Of a stretch of DNA of 64,000 nt, positions 1 to 10,306 are shown piece by piece. Position 1 is the stretch's first letter. Every line of letters begins with the position of its first letter. The position numbers and the translations under genes are program-made. Below the pieces are notes generated by a model. It was given only the letters and a program-made list of their open reading frames with translations. It did no database searches and had not been told where the DNA came from. Source of the DNA: Moesziomyces globuligerus (Eukaryota > Basidiomycota > Ustilaginomycetes > Ustilaginales > Ustilaginaceae); the NCBI GenBank assembly GCA_030849465.1, contig JARVLF010000024.1, forward strand, positions 62,001 to 126,000. The letters are read 5' to 3'.

Positions 1-2148
1 GTCGGTGCCGTCGCTGCCGATCTCAAAGCCTCGGGATACATCAAGAAATTCAACCAAAAGTCACGCATCGCTTTCCTCTGCACAGAGGTGGCCATGGCTG
101 CTTTCTTCATCGGAGCTTTCTGCTACAACCCGATCGCCGTCGGCATCGACCGCGGTCTCGAGAAGATCACGGACCGCGATGGCGTTCTCGGTTACGACAT
201 CACTCTCTTCACTGCAGGTCGCATGCCAAGCTACCTCATCCTGGCTGGCGTGCTCTACTTCTGGCTCGAGATGAGCGTGGTTCTCCAATGGCTGATCGGC
301 AACTGGGCATTCAAGGCGCTCGGCCGTGTTGCGCTCGGCTTCTACGTGTGCCAGATGTCGCTCATCTATGGTATCATGCCGCATCTGGTCATCTACTTCC
401 GTGACCGTGGCTACAGCTTCTGGAGCAACATGTGGGCAACCTGGGCTATCACCTTCTTCTCTGCCTATCTGGTTGCCTGGGCTATCACGCACACGCTCGA
501 TCAGTGGGCCATGCTCTTCGCCGACTGGTTTGCAAGCACTATTGTGCGCAACGATACGGTCACGACGCTGCGCATGGGAGCCGTCAACACCCTCCGCGCC
601 GTCGTGTACGGTCCCCCTGCGATTGCGCGTGCCACCCCCGCGTGGTGCCGCGAAAGGTGGGCGAAGACCAAGCACTTCACCTGGGTCCTATTCCACTGGC
701 GCACCATGGTCGAGGCGCCAGCGCCGCCTTCGCATCCGATGGAGGTTGGGCTGCAGATGAACCAGCTTCACTCGACCCTCTTTGACGCAGACATCTCGGA
801 CGACGAGCAGGCAGTGCGTACGCGATGGATGCTCCGGGCTCTCTCTTTCCTCGGACCTGTCCAGGTACTCATCATCCTCGGCCTCGGCTTCATCTGGATG
901 TGGTTCAACCCATGGGCCGACTACATTCTGGATGGCTTCGCGAACTTCTCCACGGTGTGGCGTCTGCTCTGGGCGCTCGCCTTGCCCTACTGCATCATCA
1001 CGACGCTCGGATTCGCCACGCCGGATATCACACGAACCACCGAGGAGCTCAAGAAGAAGCCCGTGGTTCGCGAGCACATTCACCGTCTGTTCATCGTCTC
1101 GGTGACCCGAGGTTCGAACCCCGAGACCACGCGACGTGCGCATCTGCACCTCAAGAAGCTCGAGAAGTACCACCCCGCTGTTCGTGCGATCGTGCTGACG
1201 GACGAGCCTTACTACTATCCGGACCTGGACAACGTCATGACGCCCAAGTCGTACCAGTCACCTCTGGGCAAGGCCAAGCACAAGGCCAAGGCGCTCGACT
1301 ACTTCCGCTCGTCGATGGGTCTGACGCCGTACGACTGGATTCTGCACATGGACGAAGAGTCGACCATGGATGCAGAGTCGCTGCGCGGCTGCTTCGACTT
1401 CATCAGGTACAACACGGCACACATCGGACAGGGCATCATCATCTACAACGGCAAGCGCGAGACCTACTGGAAGAACTGGTTCTTCGCCGTGGCCGATTGC
1501 ATTCGTGTCGGTGACGAGCTGGCGCGCTTCTCGCTGCAGGGCAACATCATCAAGCGTCCCGTGTTCGGTGTGCACGGCTCGTTCCTCATGATCAACGGCG
1601 ATGTAGAAAACAAGGTCACCTGGGACTTTGGCTCCCTCGCGGAGGACTTCGAATTCTCGCAGGCGGCGTGGTCCAAGGGCTTCACGCTGGGCCGCATCCA
1701 CGGTGTGGTTCGCGAACAATCGCCAGAGGGCTGGATGGACTTTATCAAGCAGCGTCGTCGATGGTACATGGGCATTCGCGGCATTGACGGTCTCTTCTTC
1801 CTGCCACAGATCGCGATCAAGCTCTGGACCGCGGGCATCTTCTGTCTGGTGGCCACGCTCATCAACATTCCGTTTTCGCTGCTGCTCGAGTGGTCGGGTC
1901 AGACGCCGAGGTGGCTTTACGTTATCTCGTGCTTCTGTTTCGGCAACTTCTACTGGCTTTACTACTCTGGACTCTTCTTCTCCGAGCTCGATTACGGCTA
2001 CAAGTGGCACCAGATGTGGCAGATCCCGGTGCATGCTGTGGCGCTGCTTATCCTGCAACCCATCATGGCGTTTGTAGAAGGCTTGGCCGTTATTTACGCC
2101 ATGTCGACCGAGGACGGAGAAGTCGGCTTCCAGGTCATCAAGAAGTAA
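1..2148 (+). CDS. Membrane glycosyltransferase family 2 (egghead-like) with N-terminal acyltransferase-3-like region, 5' truncated
   Basis: The frame is open from base 1 with no start codon, so the N terminus lies outside the window; about 715 residues are visible. The first ~180 residues are strongly hydrophobic helices resembling the C-terminal membrane part of acyltransferase-3 proteins (segments GRMPSYLILAG and ALGRVALGFYVCQMS). The second half resembles membrane GT2 enzymes of the egghead beta-mannosyltransferase type: WILHMDEEST supplies the acidic metal/nucleotide site, AEDFEF the probable catalytic acid, and KQRRRWYMGIRG the QxxRW signature. Four or so C-terminal membrane helices follow. 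Known for the family: sugar transfer from a nucleotide donor to a membrane acceptor. Which sugar, and whether the acyltransferase part is active, cannot be told here because its catalytic histidine would lie upstream. The stop is TAA at 2146-2148. Another GT2 subfamily is possible. Confidence 0.8.
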   Translation, partial: VGAVAADLKASGYIKKFNQKSRIAFLCTEVAMAAFFIGAFCYNPIAVGIDRGLEKITDRDGVLGYDITLFTAGRMPSYLILAGVLYFWLEMSVVLQWLIGNWAFKALGRVALGFYVCQMSLIYGIMPHLVIYFRDRGYSFWSNMWATWAITFFSAYLVAWAITHTLDQWAMLFADWFASTIVRNDTVTTLRMGAVNTLRAVVYGPPAIARATPAWCRERWAKTKHFTWVLFHWRTMVEAPAPPSHPMEVGLQMNQLHSTLFDADISDDEQAVRTRWMLRALSFLGPVQVLIILGLGFIWMWFNPWADYILDGFANFSTVWRLLWALALPYCIITTLGFATPDITRTTEELKKKPVVREHIHRLFIVSVTRGSNPETTRRAHLHLKKLEKYHPAVRAIVLTDEPYYYPDLDNVMTPKSYQSPLGKAKHKAKALDYFRSSMGLTPYDWILHMDEESTMDAESLRGCFDFIRYNTAHIGQGIIIYNGKRETYWKNWFFAVADCIRVGDELARFSLQGNIIKRPVFGVHGSFLMINGDVENKVTWDFGSLAEDFEFSQAAWSKGFTLGRIHGVVREQSPEGWMDFIKQRRRWYMGIRGIDGLFFLPQIAIKLWTAGIFCLVATLINIPFSLLLEWSGQTPRWLYVISCFCFGNFYWLYYSGLFFSELDYGYKWHQMWQIPVHAVALLILQPIMAFVEGLAVIYAMSTEDGEVGFQVIKK

Positions 2149-3644
2149 GCGACCAATCAAGCTGCGCTCTTTGCCTCTTGTGTCATCTGTCACCCTGTAC
2201 GGTCCTTTGTCTCTCCATCACTTCAGGCGCCCCTTGCTGTCTTTCCGTGTACCTGTTTACCTCGAATTACCTTGGACAATCGTATTCTGGCCATTCTCGA
2301 TATGGCGCACGTTCCTTTGGAGTGAACTCTGTCGATGAGAAGGTCGCTCGTCGGAGAGAGGCAGCCGTGTGCACGGGCCGGCCAGAAGGACAGCGCTGTT
2401 AGCGAGGAAGATAGTTAGCTCGTGGTTGGGATATCATATCGCGAAGAAGGAAGTGCGACGTGAGCCAAGCCACTAGAGTGTGCGTGGGGCCTTACGGGTG
2501 GCTTGCCTAATGGATTGGACGATGTTTCACTCCCTTTTCCGCGATATGTATGTCGTGAACGACGTCGCGAGTCTCGTGCGTCGACAGAGCGAGTGTGATG
2601 TACGGGGCCTGTTGGAAAGGCTTCCAGTGCACGAGCCTGACTCGGCGGGTGGGCAGGATCATTCCCTGCTCGGCCGGTCGATCTCGTACCTTCGCCGGCC
2701 GCCCTATCCACTTGAGCGACGACCACGAGCACCGAACCGCAATATGCTGTGGTGCCGTTGAAGCCGGCAGGCAGCGAGTCGAAACAAGCCGCTTTGGCTG
2801 AGCTCACCTGCGACTCTGTTCTTTGAGCACTCGTCGCTGCGAAGCTTACGCTCTCTCGTCGCGTGACAGACAAGGTCGTGTTCCAGACAAGCTTGTGGCA
2901 AAGCGCATAGATCTGGCACCGTGGCCCAAGCGCGATCGCAATCACGTCGCTGCTGTAGTACGCGTGAAAGTGTAGTACCCGTGATCCTCGCGTGGATAAG
3001 TGTATGCTCTTAGCACTCTTCGTGGTCGTGACCGACAACGATACGTACACTGATGGCATTGTGAGAAGCTATGCTACAAGGAATGAAACAGACAAGCTAC
3101 AGACAAACACAAGCGACGGGGTCATGCAAGTTGCATACGACTAGAACCGCTCTCTCTGCTTCATCCGTGTGTATGCGCATACACCTCACAGGAACGCACA
3201 GACCTGTAGGGGACGTGGGCCGGTCAAGCGAATACAGTATGTGTGCGGGCTGGGAGACGCGGCCTGCTGTCCGTGCCTCGACAAGTCGGGCTTTCAACGT
3301 GTATTGACCAAGATGCTAGGTACGACGCAGCAGCAGGTCCAGAGAACCAGCCCCAACAGACTCATCGATCCGATCTACACCAGACGACATCAACCCGAAT
3401 CGCAGCCCGCGTCCAATGACGACGATGCCCACATGCAAATTGTCTAGTCCCCATGCCAGATGCCAAATGCCGATTTGTTTTGATCTCAGTGGGTAAGAGG
3501 TGGGTGATGTAAGTCTCAAGGCTAACGAAGGTAGGAGCTCGCGCCGCACGGGTTCTTGAGTTCATAGTTGAGATTACGCAAGACGAATGCAGGAAAAGCT
3601 TCGTCGGGGAAGTCGTACATGGATGCTTTGGAAAGGCCAAGAGG
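2149..3644. other. Convergent intergenic region, no gene seen
   Basis: About 1.5 kb between two genes that point at each other. Base composition is lower in GC and the frames are short and without recognisable domains. It should hold both 3' UTRs. No tRNA, repeat family or transposon remnant was recognised. Confidence 0.5.
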
Positions 3645-6600
3645 CTAAGAGGATGAGTTGATGGATTCGATCCAGCGGCGGGTGATGGGCTGCCAGACGC
3701 CGCGGGTGCGGTAGGTGCCGATGGCAGCACCCGTGAGGATGGCGAGCAAGCTCGAGGCGACGGCATGTCCGAGGATGCTCTGCTGCCTCTGTTCGGTGCG
3801 GATGACCTGGGCGTAGGGCAAGTTGCTGAACGTGGTCATGGCGTACAGGCTGTTCCACATGCTCGAGGGGAGGAGGGCCATGAGGATGCCGTCGATCTTC
3901 TTGCGCAGCAGGTAGGGCCACGAGACGACCGAGTGCGCCATCTCGCGGTAGTTGTTCTCCGCTAACTGGCGGATGGCGACGAGGTCCGGATGGCGGGTAC
4001 GCGTGTACTCCTCGAGCGCACCTTCGAGCTGTTCGCTGGCATCGATGATGTCAAAGAGCACGCGCACGTCCTCGAAGCCGCAGTTGAGGCCCTGACCGTA
4101 GAACGGCAGCATGGCATGCGCAGCATCGCCCACCAGCACCGCCCGATCCTTGTAGTGGTACGGATCGCACTGCACGCTGCCCAGCGCCGAGGCACGGCGC
4201 GACGTGAGCGCACCTACGAGCTTGTCCTCGCCGATCAGCGGCAGCGCATCGGGGAAGTGCTCCTCGAAGAACGCGACGATGCCCTCCTTGGTCGAGAGCT
4301 CGGTGGTGAACATCTTGAACGGCGCAAAGAGCGTGCACGTGAAGCTGCCGTCCTGGTTGGGCAGCGCGATGAGCATGAACGAGTGGCGCGGCCAGATGTG
4401 CAGATGGTTCGGATCGAGCTCGAACGCATCGTGGCCGCCACGCTTGCCGTCGAGGCCGCCATCGCCGCGCACGCGCGATCCAGCCGTGAGCGAGGTGCGC
4501 GGCGGGATCGAGAGCTCGACGTAGCCCGTGTCGATGTAGTTGTGCGTGTAGTGCATGCGGATCAGACTGCCCATGGCCGAGCGCAGCGACGAATGCGCGC
4601 CGTCGCAGCCGAGCACGAACGACGCCAGATGCACCGTGCTCAACCTCGTCGCATGGGCATTGGTGCTGTGCACGTCGAATTCGAGCTTGACACGCTCCAT
4701 TTGACGGTTCAGCTTGATCGGCGCACCATCGGTCGTATCTGGCTTCTTGCCGTCCTGAATCGCCTTGGCGTTCTTGGCCGCGCTGCGCGTGTCATGGTCG
4801 AAATCGACGCTCTGCAGCTTGTGCTCGAAGTGCACCGCGACGTTGGGATGCATGAGCGCATGGTCGAGCAGGATGTTGTTCAGACGGCCGCGGTCGACCG
4901 AGTTGATGCACTCGCCCTTGTTGCTGTACAGCTGGCTCTGCTCGCGCACCTCGGCCTTGCGGCCGACGCTGGCGCGTCGGGTGACTACGTGGATCATCCT
5001 CGCGCGCATCGGCACCGACTCCTGCAGCACGAGGTCCGCCAGATTGCTCTCGGACGTGTACGTGCCGAGGCCGACCAGGCTCACGCTGCGCAGGCCCGTG
5101 ATGCCGCGCGTCGAGAGCGCCAGGTTGATGCTGCGTTGCGAAGCGCGCGCGATCGCATCATGCGTGCGCGGATCCGGTCGTGACTCAAACATGTCCACCT
5201 TGCAGCCGCGCTGCGCAAAGGCCAGCGCCGCCAGACAGCCCACAGGTCCGGCTCCGATGATCGCCACGCGCTCGGGCAGCTTACACTTGGATTCGATCCG
5301 AGCCGGCACGAGCGCACCGCTGGTCACCGTCTCCTTGCGCACGAGTTCGCGCGAGTTGGGTCGCTGGATTTCGGCCGCGCCCGGAGCTGGAAGTGGAATC
5401 GCAGCATCCGAACGCTGCTTTCCGTCTGCCGAGGAGTCGTCGTCTTCGATCTCGGCGATCTTGGCCGCTGGCTGCGGATGCGCGCGCAGCTCCTTGACTC
5501 GCTCGAGCAGCTCGCCGATCTGGATCTGCATCTCCTGCACCGCCTTCTCGGTGTCGCGGAGCGAATGGCTTTGTTCGGCGACGAGCGACTTCCTGACGCT
5601 GGTCATCTCGGAGACGATGGTGCTCTCGGCGCGATTCGAGACCTGCATCATAACATCCTCAAAGTGCGGCGCAAGCACACGGCTGACGACCTCCATCGCG
5701 GTGCGCTGCACAGCCGGCAGGATGGTCTGAGCGATGTTGCGCGTAAGCTCGGTTTTGAGCTCGGTCGAGGTGATGAGGCGCTCCACCTCTTTGGGGATGG
5801 CCGACTCGATGCTCTGGCGGAAACCGTCGCCAACGTTGGCCGCGATTGCTTCGTGCACCGCGGACGTGATGGTCTCGGACAGTGAGGCATCAATGTGATC
5901 TGCGGAAACAGATACGTGCGCTTCCACAGGGGCAGCAAAAGGCGCCGGCTGGGGAGCGGCAGGCTTTGAGCGAGTGGACGGGACAACCTCTGCCTTGGGA
6001 GTTGCGACCTCTGGCTCCGGCTGGCTTGGAACGGGTTGCGCTGCGTCCAACGGTGCAGACTCAGGCTGAGCCTCAGCGACGGTGTCAGGCTGAGGCTCAG
6101 GTGCAGCATCTTTGCGCTGAACCTGTTCAGCCTTGTTCTTCTTGGCCTTCTTCTTCTTGCTCGACTTGCTCGGTGTGGACTGTACCTCTGCAACAGGAGC
6201 CGAAGCAGTCTCTGGCTCGGGCGCACTTGGCTCATCCTTGAGCTGGGCGATGGGCTGGGCGGCAGGCTGGGCAGCCGGCTGTTCGGGCCGCTCGTCGGGC
6301 TCTTCCTTTGGCGGCTCTTCGATCGTCAACCTGAGGACACTGATGCCTTCCGGGAAGGCGACAAACAGCTTCGAAGGCTGATCCGCATCGGCATCGGGAC
6401 TGATCGAGGCAGAGGTGCAGGGGTCCTGCAATGCGAACTCCTTGATCGGGTACGAGAGCTGGACGCTCCACGGAAGCAAGCCCTCGTCGAGGCGCGTGAT
6501 GAGCTCGGTTTTTTGGTGATTGGCTGGCAGATCAGGCAGCGGCTGCAGCTCGAGCGGGACGGCAAAGATGGACGAGCGGAAGCTGTTGCAGACGAGCAGC

Positions 6601-8798
6601 TGGCTAGCCTGCACATCGTGGTGCACGAGGTTGAAGTGCTCCTTGTCTCCGTCGTGCGGGGGACCGTCGAACTTCCAGACGTGCTTCCAAGAGCGTGAGA
6701 CCAGATCGTAGAGGCCGAGAGTGGTGTTGCACCTGAATCCGACGAGGGCGCCCCGGATGCGCTTAGCGCTGTCAGTGATGAAGGAGAGGTGGCTGATGAT
6801 CATGGGCTCCTGCAGAGGCGTCTTGATGAGGAAGGTGTAGTCATCCTCCTTGCCAGCCGCCGCACTGCGGTCGAGCGGGAGGAAGCCAAGGATCCACGAG
6901 ACGTCGCCCTCGAGCGGCGCCGAGACGGTGGCTAACATGGAACCGTCGGGTGTGAAGGCAAAGCCACACAACGGCTCGTTGTGCGCTACGTCCTTGCTGC
7001 TGGGGTCGACGTCGAGCTCGGAGAGGGAGCGCACTTTCTTGGACGGCGAAGCAGGCTGGGTCTGGCGGAGCTGCTCGATAATATCGACGACCATGACGTT
7101 GCTGTCGCTGGTGGAGATGGCGATCCTGGGCTGGGTAGGGTGCCAGGCGATGGCGGTGAATCGGTAGATGAACGGGCTCTTGTAAGGATCGGCGGTGATG
7201 CGGCCCATGAGGAGCGGGGACTCGTGATCCTTGCCATTGACTACGAAAGAGGCAGGAATCTGCCAGAAGACGACGCCCTCGTCGGCGGCGTCTTTGGATC
7301 GCTCGGTGAGTGCCGCGAGCAGGAATGTGTCGTCGTCGCGGCTTGAAGCGAACGCAGCGATCGATCGGACGGCCGCCTTGGCTGGGGTCTGTACGACGAG
7401 CCTTGCGCCGGTAGAGACGTGAATGAGGCGAATTTTGCCCTTGGACATTGCGTAGCAGGCGACGTCGTGGCGCAGGTTGGCGATGCGCGAGGCCGGAAGC
7501 AGGCCGGCAGCCGAGACGTTGCAGGGGAAGTGGAAGGGTGAGGGGATGAGCGCGACACCGGACGACTCGACCTGGGTGTGTCTGAGACTCGAGAGGCCAC
7601 CGGGCTGCTTTGCTGAGAGGTCGAGGGTGGCGATGCTGGGAGCGCTGGATGATCGTGATGGGGAAAGCACCGAGAGGCCGGAGGACTTTGGGTCATCGAA
7701 GGCGTCGTCCTGCTTGAGGACGGCAGCGTGCCGCGAAGCGTGGAACTGCTTGTCCGGCGCATCGAGGTGCGCTGGCTGGGAAGGCAGCTTGCGGAAAGCG
7801 GGACGAGTAGCCGACTTGTTCGAGGATGCCGTGCTAGTCGAAGCACGTCTCTGCTTGGAGTCCTCGGGCGCGGATGGCTGTGGTGGAGGGAAGTTCTGCA
7901 CTGCGGCCTTGTTCTGCGCTGCCGAGCTGGAAAGCTTCTGCATGAGGCGGGCGAAGCCAGCTTCGGCGGCCTCGTAACCGGCGACCGGCGCAGCGAGCGG
8001 CTCGATAGCTGCTGATTCTTGCGAGACGTTCTCGTTCTCGTTGTCCGCCTTTGCTGGCGGGGCAGAAGCCTCGTCGCGCTGGTTTTCGCCGGAGGATAGC
8101 ATGTCGAAAGGGCTGACAAAGTCGAATGGAGTCGACGAAGGAGCGGAAGACGCTGCAGGCGTGGCGGCAGAGGTGGATGGACCAGCCGAAGGAAGGGTCT
8201 TGTCTGCGGGCGGGAGCTCCGTACTGGTTCGGGGAGGCGAGCTAGTGGCGGGCGAGTCGAAACCCGAGGAGGGATGACGGAGCTTGGCGCCGGAAGCACT
8301 GCTTACCGAGCTCGGCGGAGAAGGTGGCAGCTGAAGGGCTTTGTTGTGAATGGCTGAGTGTGGCTTGGTGGGGTTTTGCGTGTGCTTGGTCGGCGGCCGG
8401 ATGGGGTCAGAGGTGTCAGCCGACTTGGCGTTGGGCGAGAGGATGACGAGGGGAGAGGTGGGAGCCATGAATTGCTGCATGAGGTGGCTCACATCCTGAG
8501 GTTGCTTGCGAGGCTGGTTGCGCTGCGAGGCAGTCATGACTGTGGACGGCGAGCTAGGGGCGGTGGCGGCGGCATCCGTAGGAACGCTCGGTGTGGTAGG
8601 AGCGGGAGCGTTTGTGATGGTGGTAGCTGAAGAAGCCGAGTTGGACCTGGACGGGGAGGCAAATGAGAAGGTGAAGGGCGCGGACGGAGGGGACGTGACG
8701 CGGTCGGGAGCTCCTGCGAGGAGGTCGAGGAGCGAGTTGGAAGCAGGGACGCCCTCTGGACGGGAAGTGAAGCCCGAATGAGAGGCGGAGTCCGACAT
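3645..8798 (-). CDS. EDC4-like (Ge-1) decapping scaffold fused in frame to kynurenine 3-monooxygenase
   Basis: One uninterrupted frame of 1717 codons. The ATG at 8798 (context AAAATG) is preferred; the frame opens further upstream but has no earlier ATG. Residues ~1-410 are Ser/Pro/Ala-rich and disordered. ~415-825 form a WD40-like region as in EDC4/Ge-1. ~825-960 are Pro/Ala/Glu-rich with a lysine cluster. ~960-1105 are helical/coiled coil. From ~1173 to the end (~545 residues) is a full kynurenine 3-monooxygenase: FAD-binding VAIIGAGPVG, a second FAD motif VLVGDAAHAMLPFYGQG, and a hydrophobic C-terminal anchor typical of the outer-mitochondrial enzyme. EDC4 scaffolds Dcp1/Dcp2 in P-bodies; KMO makes 3-hydroxykynurenine for NAD synthesis. 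No Met lies between the coiled coil and the Rossmann motif, so the KMO half cannot start alone from a nearby AUG. A hidden intron or internal promoter remains possible. Both halves are recognised with good confidence; that they form one polypeptide is an inference. Confidence 0.82.
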   Translation of the reverse strand: MSDSASHSGFTSRPEGVPASNSLLDLLAGAPDRVTSPPSAPFTFSFASPSRSNSASSATTITNAPAPTTPSVPTDAAATAPSSPSTVMTASQRNQPRKQPQDVSHLMQQFMAPTSPLVILSPNAKSADTSDPIRPPTKHTQNPTKPHSAIHNKALQLPPSPPSSVSSASGAKLRHPSSGFDSPATSSPPRTSTELPPADKTLPSAGPSTSAATPAASSAPSSTPFDFVSPFDMLSSGENQRDEASAPPAKADNENENVSQESAAIEPLAAPVAGYEAAEAGFARLMQKLSSSAAQNKAAVQNFPPPQPSAPEDSKQRRASTSTASSNKSATRPAFRKLPSQPAHLDAPDKQFHASRHAAVLKQDDAFDDPKSSGLSVLSPSRSSSAPSIATLDLSAKQPGGLSSLRHTQVESSGVALIPSPFHFPCNVSAAGLLPASRIANLRHDVACYAMSKGKIRLIHVSTGARLVVQTPAKAAVRSIAAFASSRDDDTFLLAALTERSKDAADEGVVFWQIPASFVVNGKDHESPLLMGRITADPYKSPFIYRFTAIAWHPTQPRIAISTSDSNVMVVDIIEQLRQTQPASPSKKVRSLSELDVDPSSKDVAHNEPLCGFAFTPDGSMLATVSAPLEGDVSWILGFLPLDRSAAAGKEDDYTFLIKTPLQEPMIISHLSFITDSAKRIRGALVGFRCNTTLGLYDLVSRSWKHVWKFDGPPHDGDKEHFNLVHHDVQASQLLVCNSFRSSIFAVPLELQPLPDLPANHQKTELITRLDEGLLPWSVQLSYPIKEFALQDPCTSASISPDADADQPSKLFVAFPEGISVLRLTIEEPPKEEPDERPEQPAAQPAAQPIAQLKDEPSAPEPETASAPVAEVQSTPSKSSKKKKAKKNKAEQVQRKDAAPEPQPDTVAEAQPESAPLDAAQPVPSQPEPEVATPKAEVVPSTRSKPAAPQPAPFAAPVEAHVSVSADHIDASLSETITSAVHEAIAANVGDGFRQSIESAIPKEVERLITSTELKTELTRNIAQTILPAVQRTAMEVVSRVLAPHFEDVMMQVSNRAESTIVSEMTSVRKSLVAEQSHSLRDTEKAVQEMQIQIGELLERVKELRAHPQPAAKIAEIEDDDSSADGKQRSDAAIPLPAPGAAEIQRPNSRELVRKETVTSGALVPARIESKCKLPERVAIIGAGPVGCLAALAFAQRGCKVDMFESRPDPRTHDAIARASQRSINLALSTRGITGLRSVSLVGLGTYTSESNLADLVLQESVPMRARMIHVVTRRASVGRKAEVREQSQLYSNKGECINSVDRGRLNNILLDHALMHPNVAVHFEHKLQSVDFDHDTRSAAKNAKAIQDGKKPDTTDGAPIKLNRQMERVKLEFDVHSTNAHATRLSTVHLASFVLGCDGAHSSLRSAMGSLIRMHYTHNYIDTGYVELSIPPRTSLTAGSRVRGDGGLDGKRGGHDAFELDPNHLHIWPRHSFMLIALPNQDGSFTCTLFAPFKMFTTELSTKEGIVAFFEEHFPDALPLIGEDKLVGALTSRRASALGSVQCDPYHYKDRAVLVGDAAHAMLPFYGQGLNCGFEDVRVLFDIIDASEQLEGALEEYTRTRHPDLVAIRQLAENNYREMAHSVVSWPYLLRKKIDGILMALLPSSMWNSLYAMTTFSNLPYAQVIRTEQRQQSILGHAVASSLLAILTGAAIGTYRTRGVWQPITRRWIESINSSS

Positions 8799-9899
8799 TT
8801 TGATGGCGAGCTCCTTGGGCCGAGCCTGTCCAATCTCGAGGGGCGAGGGCAGCCGAGGAGGAGTGGCTGTGGGAGGAGGGTGCTGGTCGCGAGCCAAGCA
8901 GACCTATTTTCGGGAACGGCGACGGGCGAGGGCGAGAAGCAAACGTCAGTCGGTTGGAGAGCGAGCTGATGATGGAGGCAGAGAGAGGCAGCACTCTACA
9001 TTGGTGGGATTGGCTGAGCTCAAGAAGAACCACGCGCGGGCCGAGCCGAGGTGAGGTAAGTTGGCCCTCGCGGACTGCACCCTGACTGAGTTAATCAAAC
9101 GTCCAGCGCCTCCGAAGCCTCCGAGCCAAGCCGCCTTCTCAGTGCCGTACGCTCAGACTGTTGAATCGGAGGTTCCAATCGCAGGCCTTTGCGCATCCCA
9201 AGCTCTGCCAGCTCCTGGCCGCATCTGAATGCCTATGGATCAAGGCGACTGCCAGCCATCCGAGGCGGATCGCTGCCGTCGATCCTGAGCGAGAAATCAA
9301 AAAAAAGTGTGGGCTGAAATCTTCCCGATGAGGCCGAGAGCGGCGGCGGGCGAGTCACATGGGTCGCGTGCTGGTTCAGGGTTTTATTTTGGAACTGCAT
9401 CTGAGGTCATCTTTGGCTAATGCGCCGGTTGCCGAACCTCTCTCGCGCTCGCGAGCACGCCTTAGTGCTGTCCCGCTCTCGCCTCACCTGGCATCTCGCA
9501 CCGCCGCCCTTCTCGCCAGCCTGCGCTCCGTTGTGGCCAACCAAGTAGCACACTGTAGCCTCAACCTTGCTCGCCACCGTGTCCGTTGACCGGAACACGT
9601 CACCTCTAGCACCCAGCAACGGGGTAAGGGCGGCTGATGGCGAGTGGCCGCAGCGCCGAAAAATCTTCCGGAAAACAGATCTGTCAACCCTGCATGCCAC
9701 GGCCATCGGCATGGTAAATTGTGTTTTTGTTAGAGCTAACAAACCAACAAAAGGATATGAATTTTTGACGTCAACACTGACACTCACCAACGACTTTGAA
9801 ATTGCCCACGTGGTGCAAGTATCAAACAAGTGGCAATGCATCTGAGCATGCCGCTCGCTTGCCTTGTTCTGCGTCGATCTCTGCCTCCCGCCCTGACGC
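8799..9899. other. Promoter side of the EDC4-KMO gene; no gene seen
   Basis: About 1.1 kb upstream of the EDC4-KMO start. A comparatively AT-rich patch lies near 9715-9830. Inside it are a perfect TGACGTCA (CRE/ATF-type) site at 9766-9773 and a CACGTG E-box at 9807-9812. A 92-codon plus-strand frame crosses the patch but shows no domain or signal peptide and was not called. Function of the sites is inferred from consensus only. Confidence 0.35.
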
Positions 9900-10239
9900 T
9901 CACTCGTCTTTCCTGGTGAGTTCAGCAGTCTCCCAGTGGCCAGCTGCCATCTCGACGAGTCTTCGCCATTGAGATCGAGTATCACTATACACCGCGGTGC
10001 CAGAGAGGGTCATGTAGGACGAGCAAAGCAGCTCAAACTGTCTGAGCGCAGGGCCGAGCAGCTGCTCGTTCTTTGTATTGCGAGATAGGGTGGAACGCAC
10101 ACGACGATCTTGTACGCCAGCATGCTCCAAAAGACCCGAGCGTGTTGGCAGTGATGAATGTCGACTCACCTGTCACAGCGTCCACGACGCTACGAATCAC
10201 ACTCGAAGAAGGAATCGTATCGAATTGGGAGAAAGGCAT
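9900..10239 (-). CDS. Candidate small two-exon gene of unknown function
   Basis: A proposed 92-residue protein. Exon 1 is 10170-10239, starting ATG CCT TTC TCC; exon 2 is 9900-10108, ending TGA. The 61-nt intron 10109-10169 has a consensus donor GTGAGT and ends CAAG. Joined, the exons keep one frame (70 + 209 = 279 nt). The product runs from MPFSQFDTIPSS through LLGPALRQFELL to AELTRKDE. It looks protein-like (balanced composition, amphipathic central segment), but no family is recognised. The acceptor is weak and the intron shorter than others in this window. It sits on the same strand as egl1 and EDC4-KMO. It may be a real small gene, the remnant of a larger one, or chance. Confidence 0.3.
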
Positions 10240-10306
10240 CTACTGGGATCGTGCTCGACGCATCAAGTGACGCGTGAGTGACAGCTGGCATCGACGTGAT
10301 CCACGT

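Noticed and set aside
2415..3059. A 214-codon minus-strand frame between the first two genes
   Set aside because: No recognisable motif, high Ser/Arg/His content and no splice partners; it looks like 3'-flanking sequence.
8799..8897. An earlier start for the EDC4-KMO frame at 8897
   Set aside because: The codon there is TTG; the first ATG in frame with good context is at 8798.
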